Shown: positions 1 to 9,122, numbered from the stretch's first letter. The stretch is DNA of 64,000 nt from an uncultured Bryobacteraceae bacterium (GCA_938003835.1 CALKXJ010000002.1:295634-359633); one strand, 5' to 3'. Notes: generated by a model not told the origin, from the sequence alone. Made by a program: numbers and translations.

Positions 1-1
1 G

Positions 2-25
2 CAGCGAACGCCGGAGATCGATTAG
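2..25 (+). CDS. 3' end of an upstream gene (last 7 codons)
   Basis: One frame reads Q-R-T-P-E-I-D and stops at TAG (23-25), just before the GGAGAGG ribosome binding site of the next gene. The other two frames run on without a stop, so this is the only one that could end an upstream gene. In an aromatic biosynthesis operon it might be another shikimate or tryptophan gene, but seven residues cannot identify it. Confidence 0.3.
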   Translation, partial: QRTPEID

Positions 26-40
26 GAGAGGGAACCGGCC

Positions 41-1054
41 ATGTTGGTGGTGATGGAGGAGGGAGCCAGGGAGCAACAGATCCAGGCGGTGATCGACCGT
101 ATGGTGTCGCTCGGCCTCACCGTGCACCGCTCGAGCGGGATTCGCCACACAGTGCTGGGCGGGGTGGGGCCGTCGGAGACGGTGGACTTGGCGCAGTTCG
201 AGGTGATGCCGGGCGTCAAGGAGTGCCACCGCATCGCCTCGCCCTACAAGCTGGCCTCGCGGCAGTTCCGCCCTCAAGGCACGGTGGTGAAGGTGGGCCG
301 CGTGGAGGTTGGCGGCGAGAGGTTGGTGATCATGGCCGGTCCCTGCGCGGTCGAAAGCGAGGAGCAGATCGAGCAGGCGGCCGAGGCGGTGGCCCGCGCT
401 GGAGCGGTGGTGCTGCGCGGCGGCGCCTTCAAGCCCCGGACCTCCCCCTACACGTTCCAGGGATTGGGCGAGCAGGGGCTGAAACTGCTGCGAGCGGCCG
501 CTGACCGGCACGGCCTGGCGACGGTCACCGAGGTCATGGAGCCGGCGCAGATCCCTCTGGTGGCCGAATACGCCGACATCCTCCAGGTCGGCGCGCGGAA
601 CATGCAGAACTACAACCTGCTGAGGGCGCTGGGTGAAGTGCGCAAGCCGGTGCTGCTCAAGCGCGGCCCGTCGGCCACCTTCGAAGAGTTGTTGCTGGCG
701 GCCGAATACATCCTCTCCGGCGGCAACTACAACGTGATGCTCTGCGAGCGCGGCATCCGCACCTTCGAAACGTACTTGCGGTACACGATGGATATTGCGG
801 CCATCCCGGTACTGCACAAGCTCACGCATCTACCCGTGGTGGCCGATCCGTCGCACGGCACCGGCCGGCGCGACATGGTGCTGCCGATGGCCCGCGCCGC
901 CGTCGCCGCGGGCGTCGACGCCCTGATCCTCGAAGTGCACTGCGATCCCGACCGTGCCTGGAGCGACGGCGCCCAGTCGCTGCGCCCCGAAGAGTTCACC
1001 GAGCTGATGGTCCAGCTACGCGCGATCGCCACGGTGCTGGGCCGCAAGCTCTGA
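41..1054 (+). CDS. aroF: 3-deoxy-7-phosphoheptulonate (DAHP) synthase, class I beta
   Basis: Condenses phosphoenolpyruvate and erythrose 4-phosphate to DAHP, the first step of the shikimate pathway, in the cytoplasm. The 337 residues split into an N-terminal ferredoxin-like (ACT-like) regulatory domain (about 1-70, starting MLVVMEEGA) and a TIM barrel with the family signatures AGPCAVES (about 99-106), [12 protein letters not shown] (about 130) and [12 protein letters not shown] (about 207). This matches the Thermotoga-type enzyme rather than the longer E. coli AroG/F/H, and the N-terminal domain suggests feedback inhibition by aromatic amino acids. GGAGAGG at 27-33 supports the ATG at 41. 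tyrA follows after 13 bases on the same strand, so the two are probably co-transcribed. Confidence 0.93.
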   Translation: MLVVMEEGAREQQIQAVIDRMVSLGLTVHRSSGIRHTVLGGVGPSETVDLAQFEVMPGVKECHRIASPYKLASRQFRPQGTVVKVGRVEVGGERLVIMAGPCAVESEEQIEQAAEAVARAGAVVLRGGAFKPRTSPYTFQGLGEQGLKLLRAAADRHGLATVTEVMEPAQIPLVAEYADILQVGARNMQNYNLLRALGEVRKPVLLKRGPSATFEELLLAAEYILSGGNYNVMLCERGIRTFETYLRYTMDIAAIPVLHKLTHLPVVADPSHGTGRRDMVLPMARAAVAAGVDALILEVHCDPDRAWSDGAQSLRPEEFTELMVQLRAIATVLGRKL

Positions 1055-1067
1055 CGGGTCCTCCTCG

Positions 1068-1907
1068 ATGGAAGTTGTCGCGATTGTCGGGGTCGGGCTG
1101 ATCGGCGGTTCGTTTGCGCTGGCGCTGCGCAAGGCCGGCTTTCCAGGGCGGATTCTCGGGGTGAGCTCGCCGGCGACCGTCGCGGAGGCGCTGCGGCGAG
1201 GCGTCATCGACGAGCCGGTATCGCTCGAGGAAGCGGCTCGAAGAAGCGATCTGATCTATCTCTCCCAGCCGATCCGCCGCATCCTCGAGACCCTTGCGCA
1301 ACTGGAGGGCGCCATTCGCCCGGAGTCGCTCGTCACCGATGCCGGCAGCACGAAAGCCGAGATCTGTCGCGCGGCCGTAAGGCATCTGAAAGGGGCGCGG
1401 TTCCTCGGCGGCCATCCGATGGCGGGCAAGGAAAGCCGCGGAGTCGAAGAGGCTGAGCCGGACCTGTTCCGTGACCGCACCTATGTGCTGACGCCGGCGG
1501 CGCCGGAGGATCTCGACTGGCCGCAGGCCCTCGAGTTCCTCGACTGGATTCGGCGCATCGGCGCCCGCCCGGTGGTCCTGGACGCCGAGGAGCACGACCG
1601 GCTAGTGGCCTTCACCTCCCACCTGCCCCAGTTGGCCTCGACGGCCCTGGCGGCCATGCTCGAGGCGCAGGAGCAGCCGGAGCGCCTCGAGGAGGTTGCC
1701 GGGCCCGGACTCCGCGACATGACGCGGCTTGCGCGGAGTCCCTTCGAGATCTGGCAGGACATCCTCGAAACCAATTCCGAAGCGGTCCGGGAGGCGCTCG
1801 AGGCCTACATGCGGGAGCTCGAGGCAATCCGGGCGAGCCTGGGCGACAAGCTGGAGCAGCGGTTTCGCCGCGGAGCCGAATTCGCCCGGCGCCTGCGCGC
1901 GCGCTGA
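1068..1907 (+). CDS. tyrA: Prephenate dehydrogenase
   Basis: Oxidatively decarboxylates prephenate to 4-hydroxyphenylpyruvate, committing chorismate to tyrosine. The 279-residue protein opens with a Rossmann nucleotide-binding loop, [13 protein letters not shown] (about 8-20), followed by TDAGSTK (about 88), the substrate-site segment GGHPMAGKE (about 112) and the helical dimerisation domain with [13 protein letters not shown] (about 173-185). There is no fused chorismate mutase domain and no ACT domain, so it is a monofunctional short form; tyrosine control may rest on the DAHP synthase upstream. It lies 13 bases after aroF and converges on the response regulator gene. Confidence 0.92.
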   Translation: MEVVAIVGVGLIGGSFALALRKAGFPGRILGVSSPATVAEALRRGVIDEPVSLEEAARRSDLIYLSQPIRRILETLAQLEGAIRPESLVTDAGSTKAEICRAAVRHLKGARFLGGHPMAGKESRGVEEAEPDLFRDRTYVLTPAAPEDLDWPQALEFLDWIRRIGARPVVLDAEEHDRLVAFTSHLPQLASTALAAMLEAQEQPERLEEVAGPGLRDMTRLARSPFEIWQDILETNSEAVREALEAYMRELEAIRASLGDKLEQRFRRGAEFARRLRAR

Positions 1908-1913
1908 GAACGC

Positions 1914-1929
1914 GACGCCGGCGGGCGTC
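1914..1929. terminator. Compact palindrome at the tyrA / response regulator convergent junction
   Basis: Arms GACGCC and GGCGTC enclose a four-base loop. The palindrome sits between the stops of two converging genes and overlaps the regulator's stop codon. There is no T-tract, so it is at best a weak bidirectional terminator. Confidence 0.3.
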
Positions 1930-2539
1930 AGTGGCCGAGAGCGACCAGCACCCGCTCGGTAATCTCCTCGATCATGGCGGGCAGCGCCCGATCGAGAGCG
2001 ATGGTGATTGCCGCGCGGACGCGCTCGGGGTCAATGCTGGTTGCAGCGGCGCCGGGGGCTTCGGTTGCCGCAGTCAGTGCCGGCTGGGAGGCGGGCTCCG
2101 AGCCGCCGGCGATGGATCGCTGGGCGCCCAGCTCGGCGGCGACCTGCTCGGCGAACAGCCCGCGGGCAAACTCGGCCGCCTGCACCAGCGGCTTGATGGT
2201 CTCCACCACGGCCGAGGCCTCGAACGGCTTCTTGATCACGGCGTCGGCGCCCACGCGGCGCGCCTCGGCCTCATCGAACGGCTCGAGCAGGCCGGCGGTC
2301 AGCACCACACGCACGTGGCGGTGGCGAGGATGGCTCTTGACATACTCGCAGAGGGCGTAGCCGGACTTGCGCGGCAGGAAGACGTCGGCAAGAATCAGGT
2401 CCGGGTCGACGTCCTCGAGGCGCACCAGAGCTGTCTCACCGTCGGTGACGGTGACCACCTCGTAGCCTTCCTCGCGCAGGATTCGCTCGCCCATGCGCTG
2501 GGCATGGGGGGAGTCGTCAGCCAGGAGGATACGGTTCAT
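1928..2539 (-). CDS. CheY-like response regulator with C-terminal amphipathic tail
   Basis: A 203-residue protein with an N-terminal receiver domain (about 1-120). DDS near the start gives the acidic pocket, DLILADVFLP carries the phospho-acceptor Asp (about 53), TAG (about 78) holds the conserved Thr, and IKKPFEASAV supplies the conserved Lys. A Pro/Ala-rich linker follows, then a short helix (PERVRAAITIALDRALPAMIEEITERVLVAL) in place of a DNA-binding domain, here given in full only to mark its hydrophobic periodicity: key residues are the repeated I/L/V at 3-4 spacing. The ATG overlaps the bamD stop as ATGA, implying translational coupling. No histidine kinase lies nearby, so the partner is unknown; a role in polarity, motility or envelope signalling would be a guess. 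Confidence 0.85.
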   Translation of the reverse strand: MNRILLADDSPHAQRMGERILREEGYEVVTVTDGETALVRLEDVDPDLILADVFLPRKSGYALCEYVKSHPRHRHVRVVLTAGLLEPFDEAEARRVGADAVIKKPFEASAVVETIKPLVQAAEFARGLFAEQVAAELGAQRSIAGGSEPASQPALTAATEAPGAAATSIDPERVRAAITIALDRALPAMIEEITERVLVALGH

Positions 2540-3621
2540 TTCCGGCTCGCGCCGCGGCGGGCGTCGGGCTTGGTGTCGAGCGCGGTGGCGTCGCTGGCCG
2601 GCGAAGCGGTCACGTCGGCGCCGAAGGCGCTCGAGGAGCCGCCGGGGACGGGAACGCTCACCGGGATGGTAGGCCGGAGAGGGCCGTCGGCGGGCGTGCC
2701 GGACTTGGCCGCCGACTTGACGTTGGGGCTCTTCTTGAAGACGCCCCAGAAGCGTCCCATCAAGCCGAGCTTCTCGGCATTCTCGAGCTCGTACTCCATC
2801 CGGGCGATCGCCACCGGGTCGGGTTCGGGAATCTCGCGCTCCATCGCTTTCAGGCGCCTCTTGGCGTCTTCGACCAGTGGGCTCAGCGGGTAATTCCGGA
2901 CGATCTCCTGGTAAGCCTTGGCGCTCTGCTCGATGAAGCGCGGCCCCATCTTGGCGTAGCCCTCGCCAACGCGCCAGAGCGCCTGGTCGGCCTTGCTGTA
3001 AAGCGGATAGTGGTTGACCAGTGTGTCCAGGCGGTTGACCGAGGCCGGATAGCTGCCTTTCTTGAAGTAGAAATCGCCGACGCGGTACTCGCTTTCGGCG
3101 ATCACCTCCTGGACCTCGCGCAACCGCTGCTGCATCTGGGGCGCGAACTTGCTGTTGGGGAACTGCACCATGAGCTGGCGGCACTCCTCGTCGGCGCGCA
3201 GCGCGTGCTTCGGATCGCGATCCGGCTTCTCCATCTGCCGGTAGTGGATCATGCAGATGCGCGACTGGGCTTCGGCCGCCTCCTCGAGCGTCGGATAGAA
3301 CAGGATGAAGTCCTTGTACTCGGCTTCGGCCTGCGCCAGGGCGTGGCTGCCGCCCTCGCGGAACCAGCTATCGGCGATGGCCAGCTTGGCTTTCGCCAGA
3401 AATTCGCTGGTGTCGTAGGTGTTGATCAGCGTCTGCAAGGTGAGCCGCGCGACCTGGTAGCGACCCTTTTCGAGGTCCTGGATCGCCTTGTCGAAGAGAA
3501 CCTTGTCCGGCTGGACGGTGTCCTGCGTGATCGGGTTCTCGTACTTGCGGCGGCGGAAGCAGCCGGTCAGCAAGACGACGACCAGCGCCAGCACCACTAA
3601 GGTTCGCCACTGCCTCATCAT
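2536..3621 (-). CDS. bamD: BamD-like outer membrane assembly lipoprotein
   Basis: Predicted lipoprotein component of the beta-barrel assembly machinery that inserts outer membrane proteins. The signal peptide ends in a lipobox (LLTGC, Cys about 21), followed by tetratricopeptide-type repeats (for example LEKGRYQVARLTLQTLI and KKGSYPASVNRLDTLV) over about residues 45-250. With 361 residues it is longer than the roughly 245 of E. coli BamD; the extra C-terminal 100 residues are Pro/Ser/Ala-rich and probably disordered. I place the start at the ATG at 3621, which has GGAGG five bases upstream; a GTG six bases further up overlaps that site. Downstream it is coupled to the response regulator, and upstream lies rpe, so it is part of a four-gene leftward operon. 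Confidence 0.82.
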   Translation of the reverse strand: MMRQWRTLVVLALVVVLLTGCFRRRKYENPITQDTVQPDKVLFDKAIQDLEKGRYQVARLTLQTLINTYDTSEFLAKAKLAIADSWFREGGSHALAQAEAEYKDFILFYPTLEEAAEAQSRICMIHYRQMEKPDRDPKHALRADEECRQLMVQFPNSKFAPQMQQRLREVQEVIAESEYRVGDFYFKKGSYPASVNRLDTLVNHYPLYSKADQALWRVGEGYAKMGPRFIEQSAKAYQEIVRNYPLSPLVEDAKRRLKAMEREIPEPDPVAIARMEYELENAEKLGLMGRFWGVFKKSPNVKSAAKSGTPADGPLRPTIPVSVPVPGGSSSAFGADVTASPASDATALDTKPDARRGASRK

Positions 3622-3661
3622 AACCACCTCCGTTGGACGCGCCTCGCCGGCTGCACGGTTG

Positions 3662-4336
3662 CTAAACTCTGACGGCGGTTGCCTGTGCGGCCAGGCGCAT
3701 CATTTCGGCCACGGTCGCCGCCGGATCGGCGCTGCGAAAGACGCTGGAGCCGGTCACGATCCAGTCGGCGCCCGCGCGCACGAGCTCGACGAGGTTGTCC
3801 CCGTTGACCCCGCCGTCGATCTCGATCGGAAACGTCAGGCCGAGCCGGCTGCGGCGGTCCGCCAGATCCCGGATCTTGCCCAGGCAGTAAGGGATCAGCT
3901 CCTGGCCGCCGAAGCCCGGGTTGACGGTCATCAACAGCACGAAGTCCGCCACGGGGAGCACGTAGTCGAGCGTGCTGAGCGAAGTGGCCGGATTCAGGAC
4001 CACGCCGGCCGTGGCGCCCAGCGACTGGATGAACCGGAGCGTGCGGTCCAGGTGCGGGCACGTCTCCTGGTGCACGGAGACCTGGTCGGCTCCCGCGGCG
4101 ATGAAACTTTCGATGTGCCGCTCGGGCTTTTCGATCATGAGGTGGACGTCGAGCCTCAGCCGTGTGACTCGGCGGATCGATTCGACCACCGGCGGGCCGA
4201 TGGTCATGTTCGGCACGAAATGCCCGTCCATGACGTCCAGGTGGAGCATGCGCACCCCGGCCGCCTCCACCCGTGCGATCTCCTCGCCCAGGCGCGCGAA
4301 ATCGGCGGAGAGGATCGAGGGGACAATCTCAACCAT
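3662..4336 (-). CDS. rpe: Ribulose-phosphate 3-epimerase
   Basis: Interconverts ribulose 5-phosphate and xylulose 5-phosphate in the pentose phosphate pathway. At 224 residues it has the family's usual length and signatures: PSILSADFARLGEE at the N-terminus, LHLDVMDGHFVPNMTIG with metal-binding His and Asp (about 32-45), MTVNPGFGGQ (about 140) and the phosphate-binding EIDGGVN (about 175). The start lies nine bases beyond the rsmB stop, so the two genes are co-transcribed, a common bacterial neighbourhood. With xylB at 57 kb it would feed xylulose into central metabolism. Confidence 0.95.
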   Translation of the reverse strand: MVEIVPSILSADFARLGEEIARVEAAGVRMLHLDVMDGHFVPNMTIGPPVVESIRRVTRLRLDVHLMIEKPERHIESFIAAGADQVSVHQETCPHLDRTLRFIQSLGATAGVVLNPATSLSTLDYVLPVADFVLLMTVNPGFGGQELIPYCLGKIRDLADRRSRLGLTFPIEIDGGVNGDNLVELVRAGADWIVTGSSVFRSADPAATVAEMMRLAAQATAVRV

Positions 4337-4345
4337 TGAGAGAGA

Positions 4346-5527
4346 CTATCTCGATGTTAGCACGGCGCCGAAAAAGCCGTCCCCGGCTTCCCGGCCCGGG
4401 ATGCGGCGCATCACCGTCTCCAGACGCACCTGGCCGGCCGATTGGGCCAGCACCTCGCCGACAACCTGCTCGTTCTCCTCGGCCTCGAGCGAGCAGGTGG
4501 AGTAGACCAGGCGGCCGCCCGGGGCGAGTGCACCGAGGGCTTGCCGCAACATGGCCACCTGGCGGCGGTGATGACGCTCGAGGTCCTCAGGCTTGAGGCG
4601 CCACTTGATCTCGGGGTTGCGCCCGAGCGTTCCGGTGCCCGAGCAGGGGGCGTCGAGCAGGATCCTCTCGAACGGCCGCTGGAAGGGCATGGGCCGCGTG
4701 GCGTCCAGCACCACCAGCGCGGCGTCCAAGTCTCTGATTTCTAACAGCTTGTCGAGCTTGTTGTCGGCGGCCACGGCGTTTAATGGCGTCTCGAGCGCCT
4801 GCGCTGTCTTGTTGCCCGGTGCGGCGCAGACATCGAGGAAGGATTGCCCCGGCCGGAGTTCGAGCAGGGGAACGATGGCCTGCGAGCTGATGTCCTGAAG
4901 GCGAAACTGCCCGGGCTCGCCCCCAAGCAACCGGTAACAGCCTGGGATTTCGGTGGGCGCCAGGTCCAGTCGCGCGGCTTCGTCCTCACGGCCGGCGGGA
5001 ACCCGGATGTAGCGCTCCGGCGGTTTGAGGAAGGCGCGGGCGATTCCGGCCGCCAACTCGCTTCCGAACTGGCGTTCCCAACTGGCGAGCAGCCAGGCAG
5101 GGGTCGACAGCTCGATCGTGCGATCCGGCCAGGGCACCGGCGCCCGATCGACCTTTCGGAGTACGGCATTGACCAATCCCGCGGCCGAGCGCTTGTGTGC
5201 CCGCTTGATGAGTTCAACTGCTTCGGAGACGGCGGCGTGAGGCGGAACGCGCTCCAGGTACCGAAGCTGGTAGATCGCCATGCGCAACACCAGAGCCACC
5301 TCCCGGTCGAGGCGCGCGGCCGGGTGCCCCGAATACCGCTCGATGAGATAGTCCAGTTGAGCCCGAAAACGAAGAACCCCGAAGACGATCTCGCTGGCGA
5401 GGCCCGCATCGCGGGTCGAAAGCGCGGCGGTGCGACTGCGCAACAGATCGGAGGCGTAGCCGCCTCCCTCGACGCGCCGCAGCACTTCGTAGGCGGCAAT
5501 GCGCGCGGGCGAGATGCGGGCCGACAT
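4346..5527 (-). CDS. rsmB: 16S rRNA (cytosine-967-C5)-methyltransferase
   Basis: Methylates C967 of 16S rRNA using S-adenosylmethionine. The 393 residues show an N-terminal NusB-like RNA-binding domain (about 1-135, beginning ARIAAYEVLRRVEGG) and a C-terminal Rossmann methyltransferase domain with DVCAAPGNKT (SAM site), LLDAPCSGTGTLGRNPEIKWR (motif IV; the PC catalytic pair is written here within a 21-residue stretch that begins LLDAPCSG) and STCSLEAEENE (motif VI with the second catalytic Cys). The ATG at 5527 starts at the conserved NusB-like N-terminus. It heads the rsmB-rpe-bamD-regulator operon and diverges from the ttcA-like gene with only 54 bases between the starts. Confidence 0.93.
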   Translation of the reverse strand: MSARISPARIAAYEVLRRVEGGGYASDLLRSRTAALSTRDAGLASEIVFGVLRFRAQLDYLIERYSGHPAARLDREVALVLRMAIYQLRYLERVPPHAAVSEAVELIKRAHKRSAAGLVNAVLRKVDRAPVPWPDRTIELSTPAWLLASWERQFGSELAAGIARAFLKPPERYIRVPAGREDEAARLDLAPTEIPGCYRLLGGEPGQFRLQDISSQAIVPLLELRPGQSFLDVCAAPGNKTAQALETPLNAVAADNKLDKLLEIRDLDAALVVLDATRPMPFQRPFERILLDAPCSGTGTLGRNPEIKWRLKPEDLERHHRRQVAMLRQALGALAPGGRLVYSTCSLEAEENEQVVGEVLAQSAGQVRLETVMRRIPGREAGDGFFGAVLTSR

Positions 5528-5565
5528 AAACAAACGCGAAGGCGCGGGCTGCGCAAACCTTTCCC

Positions 5566-5571
5566 TATAAT
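5566..5571 (+). promoter_or_regulatory. -10 box for the ttcA-like gene
   Basis: A perfect TATAAT lies in the rsmB/ttcA divergent gap. No good -35 is visible. Transcription should start near 5578, only a few bases before the TTG start codon at 5582, so the message would be leaderless or nearly so. Confidence 0.5.
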
Positions 5572-5581
5572 ATGGATTAGC

Positions 5582-6364
5582 TTGGAGATCCAGAAGGCAG
5601 TCCTCCGGAAGGTAGGGGAAGCAATCGGGCGGTTTAACATGATTCGCGACGGGGACCGCATCGCCGTCGCCGTCTCCGGAGGCAAGGATTCGCTGACGCT
5701 GCTCGAGGCGTTGCTCGCGCTGCGGCAGAAGGCGCCGATCGAATTCTCGCTCACCGCTTTCACGGTGGAGCAGGGCAAATTCCTGCGCCCGGTCGAGCCG
5801 CTGAGGGTGCACCTGGAGGCGCGTGGCGTCCCCTGGGTCTACTACCACGACATTCCCTCCTTTCGGTTGCTGCGCGAGCAGCCGGAGCATGGCTGCGACC
5901 TGTGCAGCCGCTACCGGCGCCGTGCCGTCTACGAGATTGCCAGCGGCTTGGGCGCCAATGTCATCGCCTTCGGGCACACCGCCGACGATTTCTGCGAAGC
6001 GTTTCTCAGGAACGCGCTTTTCACGGGCAAGCTGAGCGCGCTGCCGCCGGTGGCGCACTCCCGCGACCGCCAATTCCGGCTGATTCGCCCCCTGCTTTAC
6101 GTCACCGAGGAGATGACGTCCGCCTTCGCGCGCGCGCTCGAGCTGCCGCTGGTGCCCTGCGGCTGTTCGCAGAAGACGGGCACAGTGCGCGAGCGGATCC
6201 GCGGCATGCTCGCCGAGCTCGAAAAAGAATATCCCACGGTGAAGCAGAACCTGCTGACCGCCATGGGGAATCTTCAGCTCGAGCGGCTGCTCGACGTGCG
6301 CTATCTGGGCGAGCAGACCCCAGCCATGGCCGCCGATCCCCTGCCGGTCCTACCGGCTGACTGA
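5582..6364 (+). CDS. ttcA: TtcA-like tRNA 2-thiocytidine synthetase (PP-loop ATPase)
   Basis: Predicted to activate and thiolate a tRNA cytidine using ATP. The protein (260 residues) has the PP-loop AVSGGKDSLTLLEAL (about 30-44), a CDLCSRYRR CxxC pair (about 110) that in TtcA binds a [4Fe-4S] cluster, AFGHTADD (about 134) and a second cysteine motif PCGCSQ (about 195). The N-terminal helix LRKVGEAIGRFNMI aligns with E. coli TtcA, so the internal ATG at 5639 is too late; the only upstream start codon in frame near the helix is TTG 5582. No Shine-Dalgarno sequence is seen, consistent with the close -10 box. It is about 50 residues shorter than E. coli TtcA at the C-terminus; a TtuA/TilS-type substrate cannot be excluded. 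Confidence 0.8.
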   Translation: MEIQKAVLRKVGEAIGRFNMIRDGDRIAVAVSGGKDSLTLLEALLALRQKAPIEFSLTAFTVEQGKFLRPVEPLRVHLEARGVPWVYYHDIPSFRLLREQPEHGCDLCSRYRRRAVYEIASGLGANVIAFGHTADDFCEAFLRNALFTGKLSALPPVAHSRDRQFRLIRPLLYVTEEMTSAFARALELPLVPCGCSQKTGTVRERIRGMLAELEKEYPTVKQNLLTAMGNLQLERLLDVRYLGEQTPAMAADPLPVLPAD

Positions 6365-6431
6365 GGCGGCGCGCCCCCGCCGGGGTGCGCGATAAAATAG
6401 CCGGAATCGAACCATGACAGGGAGGCAGCCG

Positions 6432-7793
6432 ATGAAGCGATCTGTCGCACAGATGATGGGACGCCGCGGGTTCCTGCGCCGGGCGGCGGGGATAGCCGCT
6501 GCGGGTTTCTGGGCCGACGAGACGATTGAGGCCTACCAGCAGAATGTCAACACGAATTCGAAGCCCTCGGATCTCAAGATCACCGACCTGCGCGTGGCGG
6601 TGGTCACCGGCGCTCCGTTCACCTGCCCGCTGCTGCGGATCGACACCAACCAGGGAATTCACGGTCTGGGCGAGGTGCGCGACGGGGCGAGCGAGACCTA
6701 CGCGCTGATGCTCAAGAGCCGCATCCTTGGCGAAAACCCGTGTAACGTGGACAAGATCTTTCGCAAGATTAAGCAGTTCGGCTGGCACGGGCGGCAGGGC
6801 GGCGGCGTCTCGGGCATCGAGATGGCGTTGTGGGATCTGGCCGGAAAGGCCTACAACGTTCCGGTCTGGCAACTGCTCGGCGGAAAGTTCCGGGACAGGA
6901 TCCGCTGCTACGCCGACACGGAGATGTCCCCGGACCCCAAAGAGTATGCGCGCCGGATGAAGGAGCGCCTCGACCGCGGCTTTACGTATCTCAAGATGGA
7001 TCTCGGCATCGGGCTGGTGGCCAAGACGCCGGGGACGCTGACGCAGCCGCTCGGCCAGACGCCGCGCGACGTTTTCATGACGCAGCACATGTTCACCGGA
7101 ATCGAGGTGACCGACAAGGGCATCGGGATGATGGCCGACTACGTGGGCCAGGTCCGCGACATCATCGGCATGGAGGTGCCGCTGGCGGCCGATCATTTCG
7201 GCCACATCGGGGTCAACTCCTGCATCCGGCTGGCCAAGGCGCTCGAGAAGTACAACATGGCCTGGCTCGAGGACATGATCCCGTGGATGCACATGGAGCT
7301 GATGAAGAAGATCACGGACGCGGTGGAGGTGCCCATCCTCACCGGCGAAGACATCTACCTCAAGGAGGACTTCATCAAGCTGGCGCAGATGCACGCGGTC
7401 GACATCGTGCATCCGGACCTGGCGACCGCAGGCGGCATCCTCGAGACGAAGAAGATCGGCGATGCCTGCCAGGAGTATGGCGTGCCGATGGCGATGCACT
7501 TTGCAGGCACGCCGGTCTCCTGCATGGCGAACGTGCACTGCGCGGCGGCCACCGAGGGTTTTCTGGTGCTCGAGTTCCACTCGGCCGACATCCCCTGGTG
7601 GGACGACATGGTCGAGGGGATCGACAAACCCATCGTCAACCGCGGCTTCATCAAGGTTCCCGACGGGCCGGGCCTGGGAATCCGGCTGGTTGACGAGGTG
7701 GTCAAGAAGCATCTGCATCCCAAAAAGCCCGGATACTTCGAGCCGACCGATCAGTGGAACAACGAGCGGTCGCACGACCGGCTGTGGAGCTGA
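6432..7793 (+). CDS. Tat-tagged mandelate racemase/muconate lactonizing family enzyme (1)
   Basis: Enolase-superfamily enzyme, likely a sugar-acid dehydratase or epimerase. A twin-arginine signal (GRRGFLRRAAGIAAAGF, about 11-27) precedes the capping domain and TIM barrel. Candidate Mg ligands and catalytic residues are visible in AADHFGH (Asp), WLEDM (Glu), TGEDIYL (Glu), HPDLATAGG and the general-base region AMHFAG (His). The ATG at 6432 has GGGAGG seven bases upstream; an ATG at 6414 has none. It lies six bases before a second family member, so the pair is an operon. A TAAAAT box lies upstream at about 6393. The substrate cannot be assigned from sequence; export to the periplasm is inferred from the signal only. 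Confidence 0.85.
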   Translation: MKRSVAQMMGRRGFLRRAAGIAAAGFWADETIEAYQQNVNTNSKPSDLKITDLRVAVVTGAPFTCPLLRIDTNQGIHGLGEVRDGASETYALMLKSRILGENPCNVDKIFRKIKQFGWHGRQGGGVSGIEMALWDLAGKAYNVPVWQLLGGKFRDRIRCYADTEMSPDPKEYARRMKERLDRGFTYLKMDLGIGLVAKTPGTLTQPLGQTPRDVFMTQHMFTGIEVTDKGIGMMADYVGQVRDIIGMEVPLAADHFGHIGVNSCIRLAKALEKYNMAWLEDMIPWMHMELMKKITDAVEVPILTGEDIYLKEDFIKLAQMHAVDIVHPDLATAGGILETKKIGDACQEYGVPMAMHFAGTPVSCMANVHCAAATEGFLVLEFHSADIPWWDDMVEGIDKPIVNRGFIKVPDGPGLGIRLVDEVVKKHLHPKKPGYFEPTDQWNNERSHDRLWS

Positions 7794-7799
7794 GGCGCC

Positions 7800-9122
7800 A
7801 TGCGACGCAGAAATTTTCTGGCCGCGCTACTGGCGTCCGCCCCTCTCAAAGCGGCCCAGAGGCCTGTTCGGGCGCCCTCGAACCTCAAGATCACCGACGT
7901 TCAGGTCCTGGTGACCAACCCCGAGCAGGCGCCGATGACCAACTACGTGCTGGTGAAGATCACCACCAGCGAGCCCGGCCTGTACGGCTGGGGCGACGCC
8001 ACCTGCACGGGCAGCGAGTTGGCGGTGGCCCAGATGCTCGAAGAGCATCTGAAGCCCGCGCTGCTCGGCCGGAACCCGATGGAGCTCGAAAGCCTCTGGC
8101 AGACGGTGTATCTGCTGCCGTACTACCGCTCGGGCTCGGTCCACATGTCGGCCGTCAGCGGCATTGACATGGCGCTGTGGGACATCAAGGGCAAGGTGGC
8201 CGGGCTGCCGGTCTACGAGCTGCTCGGCGGCAAGGTTCGCAAGGAGCTGCTCACCTACCGCAGCGTCGGCGGCCGGAGCTTCGAGGAGGTCGAGGACGGC
8301 GTTCGGCGGCTCATGGAGCGCGGCTACAAGGTGATCAAGGTCCAGGTGGCGCCGCCGGGGGCCGAATCGGGCTACGCCGTGCCCTCTTCCCCGCGAGTGG
8401 AGCAGGCCACGCGCGAGGCCTACGAGAAGGGCCTGCCGCCGGCGCAGGTCTGGGAGCCGGAACCCTACGTGCGCACTCTGCCCAGGTTGCTCGAACACCT
8501 GCGCAAGAGGGTGGGCGAGGAGATCGGCTTGCTGCACGACGTGCACGAGCGGATCACCCCGTCCCAGGCGATTGTGCTCGCCAAGGCCGTCGAACCGTAC
8601 AACCTGTTCTTCTTCGAAGATCCGCTCCGCCCGGAGCACCTGGACACGTTCCGCATCATCCGGCAGCAGGCGAGCACGCCGATCGCCATGGGCGAAATCT
8701 TCGTCGGCATCTGGGAAGGTCTCGAGCTGATCACGGAGCACTTGATCGACTACGTGCGCCACGATCTGGCGCACGTGGGCGGCATCACCGCGGGCAAGAA
8801 GATCGCCACGCTGTGCGAGCCCTACGGCATTCTAACCGCCTGGCACGGCCCCGGCAACATCTCGCCCATTACCCACATGGCCAACTGCCACGTCAGCTAC
8901 GCCGTGCCCAACTTCGGCATCCAGGAATACTCGGTCGACTGGAAAGCCGGCATCGACGAGGTCTTCTCGGCCAAGCCCGTCTACCGCGACGGCGCCATCA
9001 CGATCGGGGAGGCGCCGGGGCTGGGCGTCGACGTCAACGAGGCGGTGGCGCGCAAACGGCCCTACGTGCGCCGGATGCGTCCGACCATCCGGAGAGCTGA
9101 CGAGACCCCCTGGCCCTACTGA
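7800..9122 (+). CDS. Tat-tagged ManD/RspA-like enolase-superfamily dehydratase (2)
   Basis: A 440-residue enolase-superfamily protein resembling D-mannonate/D-gluconate dehydratases. The N-terminus RRRNFLAALLASAP reads as a short Tat signal. Ligand segments are LLHDVHERI (Asp), FFEDPLRPE (Glu) and AMGEIF (Glu), and the His base lies in AWHGPGNISPITH followed by PNFGIQEY; the HGP-x-(N/D)-I-SP and NFGIQEY blocks are typical of the ManD group. ManD-type activity would give 2-keto-3-deoxygluconate. It starts six bases after the first paralog and is probably co-translated. The exact substrate is unknown, since this subgroup contains mannonate, gluconate and low-activity members. Confidence 0.85.
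   Translation: MRRRNFLAALLASAPLKAAQRPVRAPSNLKITDVQVLVTNPEQAPMTNYVLVKITTSEPGLYGWGDATCTGSELAVAQMLEEHLKPALLGRNPMELESLWQTVYLLPYYRSGSVHMSAVSGIDMALWDIKGKVAGLPVYELLGGKVRKELLTYRSVGGRSFEEVEDGVRRLMERGYKVIKVQVAPPGAESGYAVPSSPRVEQATREAYEKGLPPAQVWEPEPYVRTLPRLLEHLRKRVGEEIGLLHDVHERITPSQAIVLAKAVEPYNLFFFEDPLRPEHLDTFRIIRQQASTPIAMGEIFVGIWEGLELITEHLIDYVRHDLAHVGGITAGKKIATLCEPYGILTAWHGPGNISPITHMANCHVSYAVPNFGIQEYSVDWKAGIDEVFSAKPVYRDGAITIGEAPGLGVDVNEAVARKRPYVRRMRPTIRRADETPWPY

Noticed and set aside
1931..2893. Plus-strand open frame opposite the response regulator and bamD
   Set aside because: It is a shadow frame over genes with clear domains, in a GC-rich genome where such frames are common.
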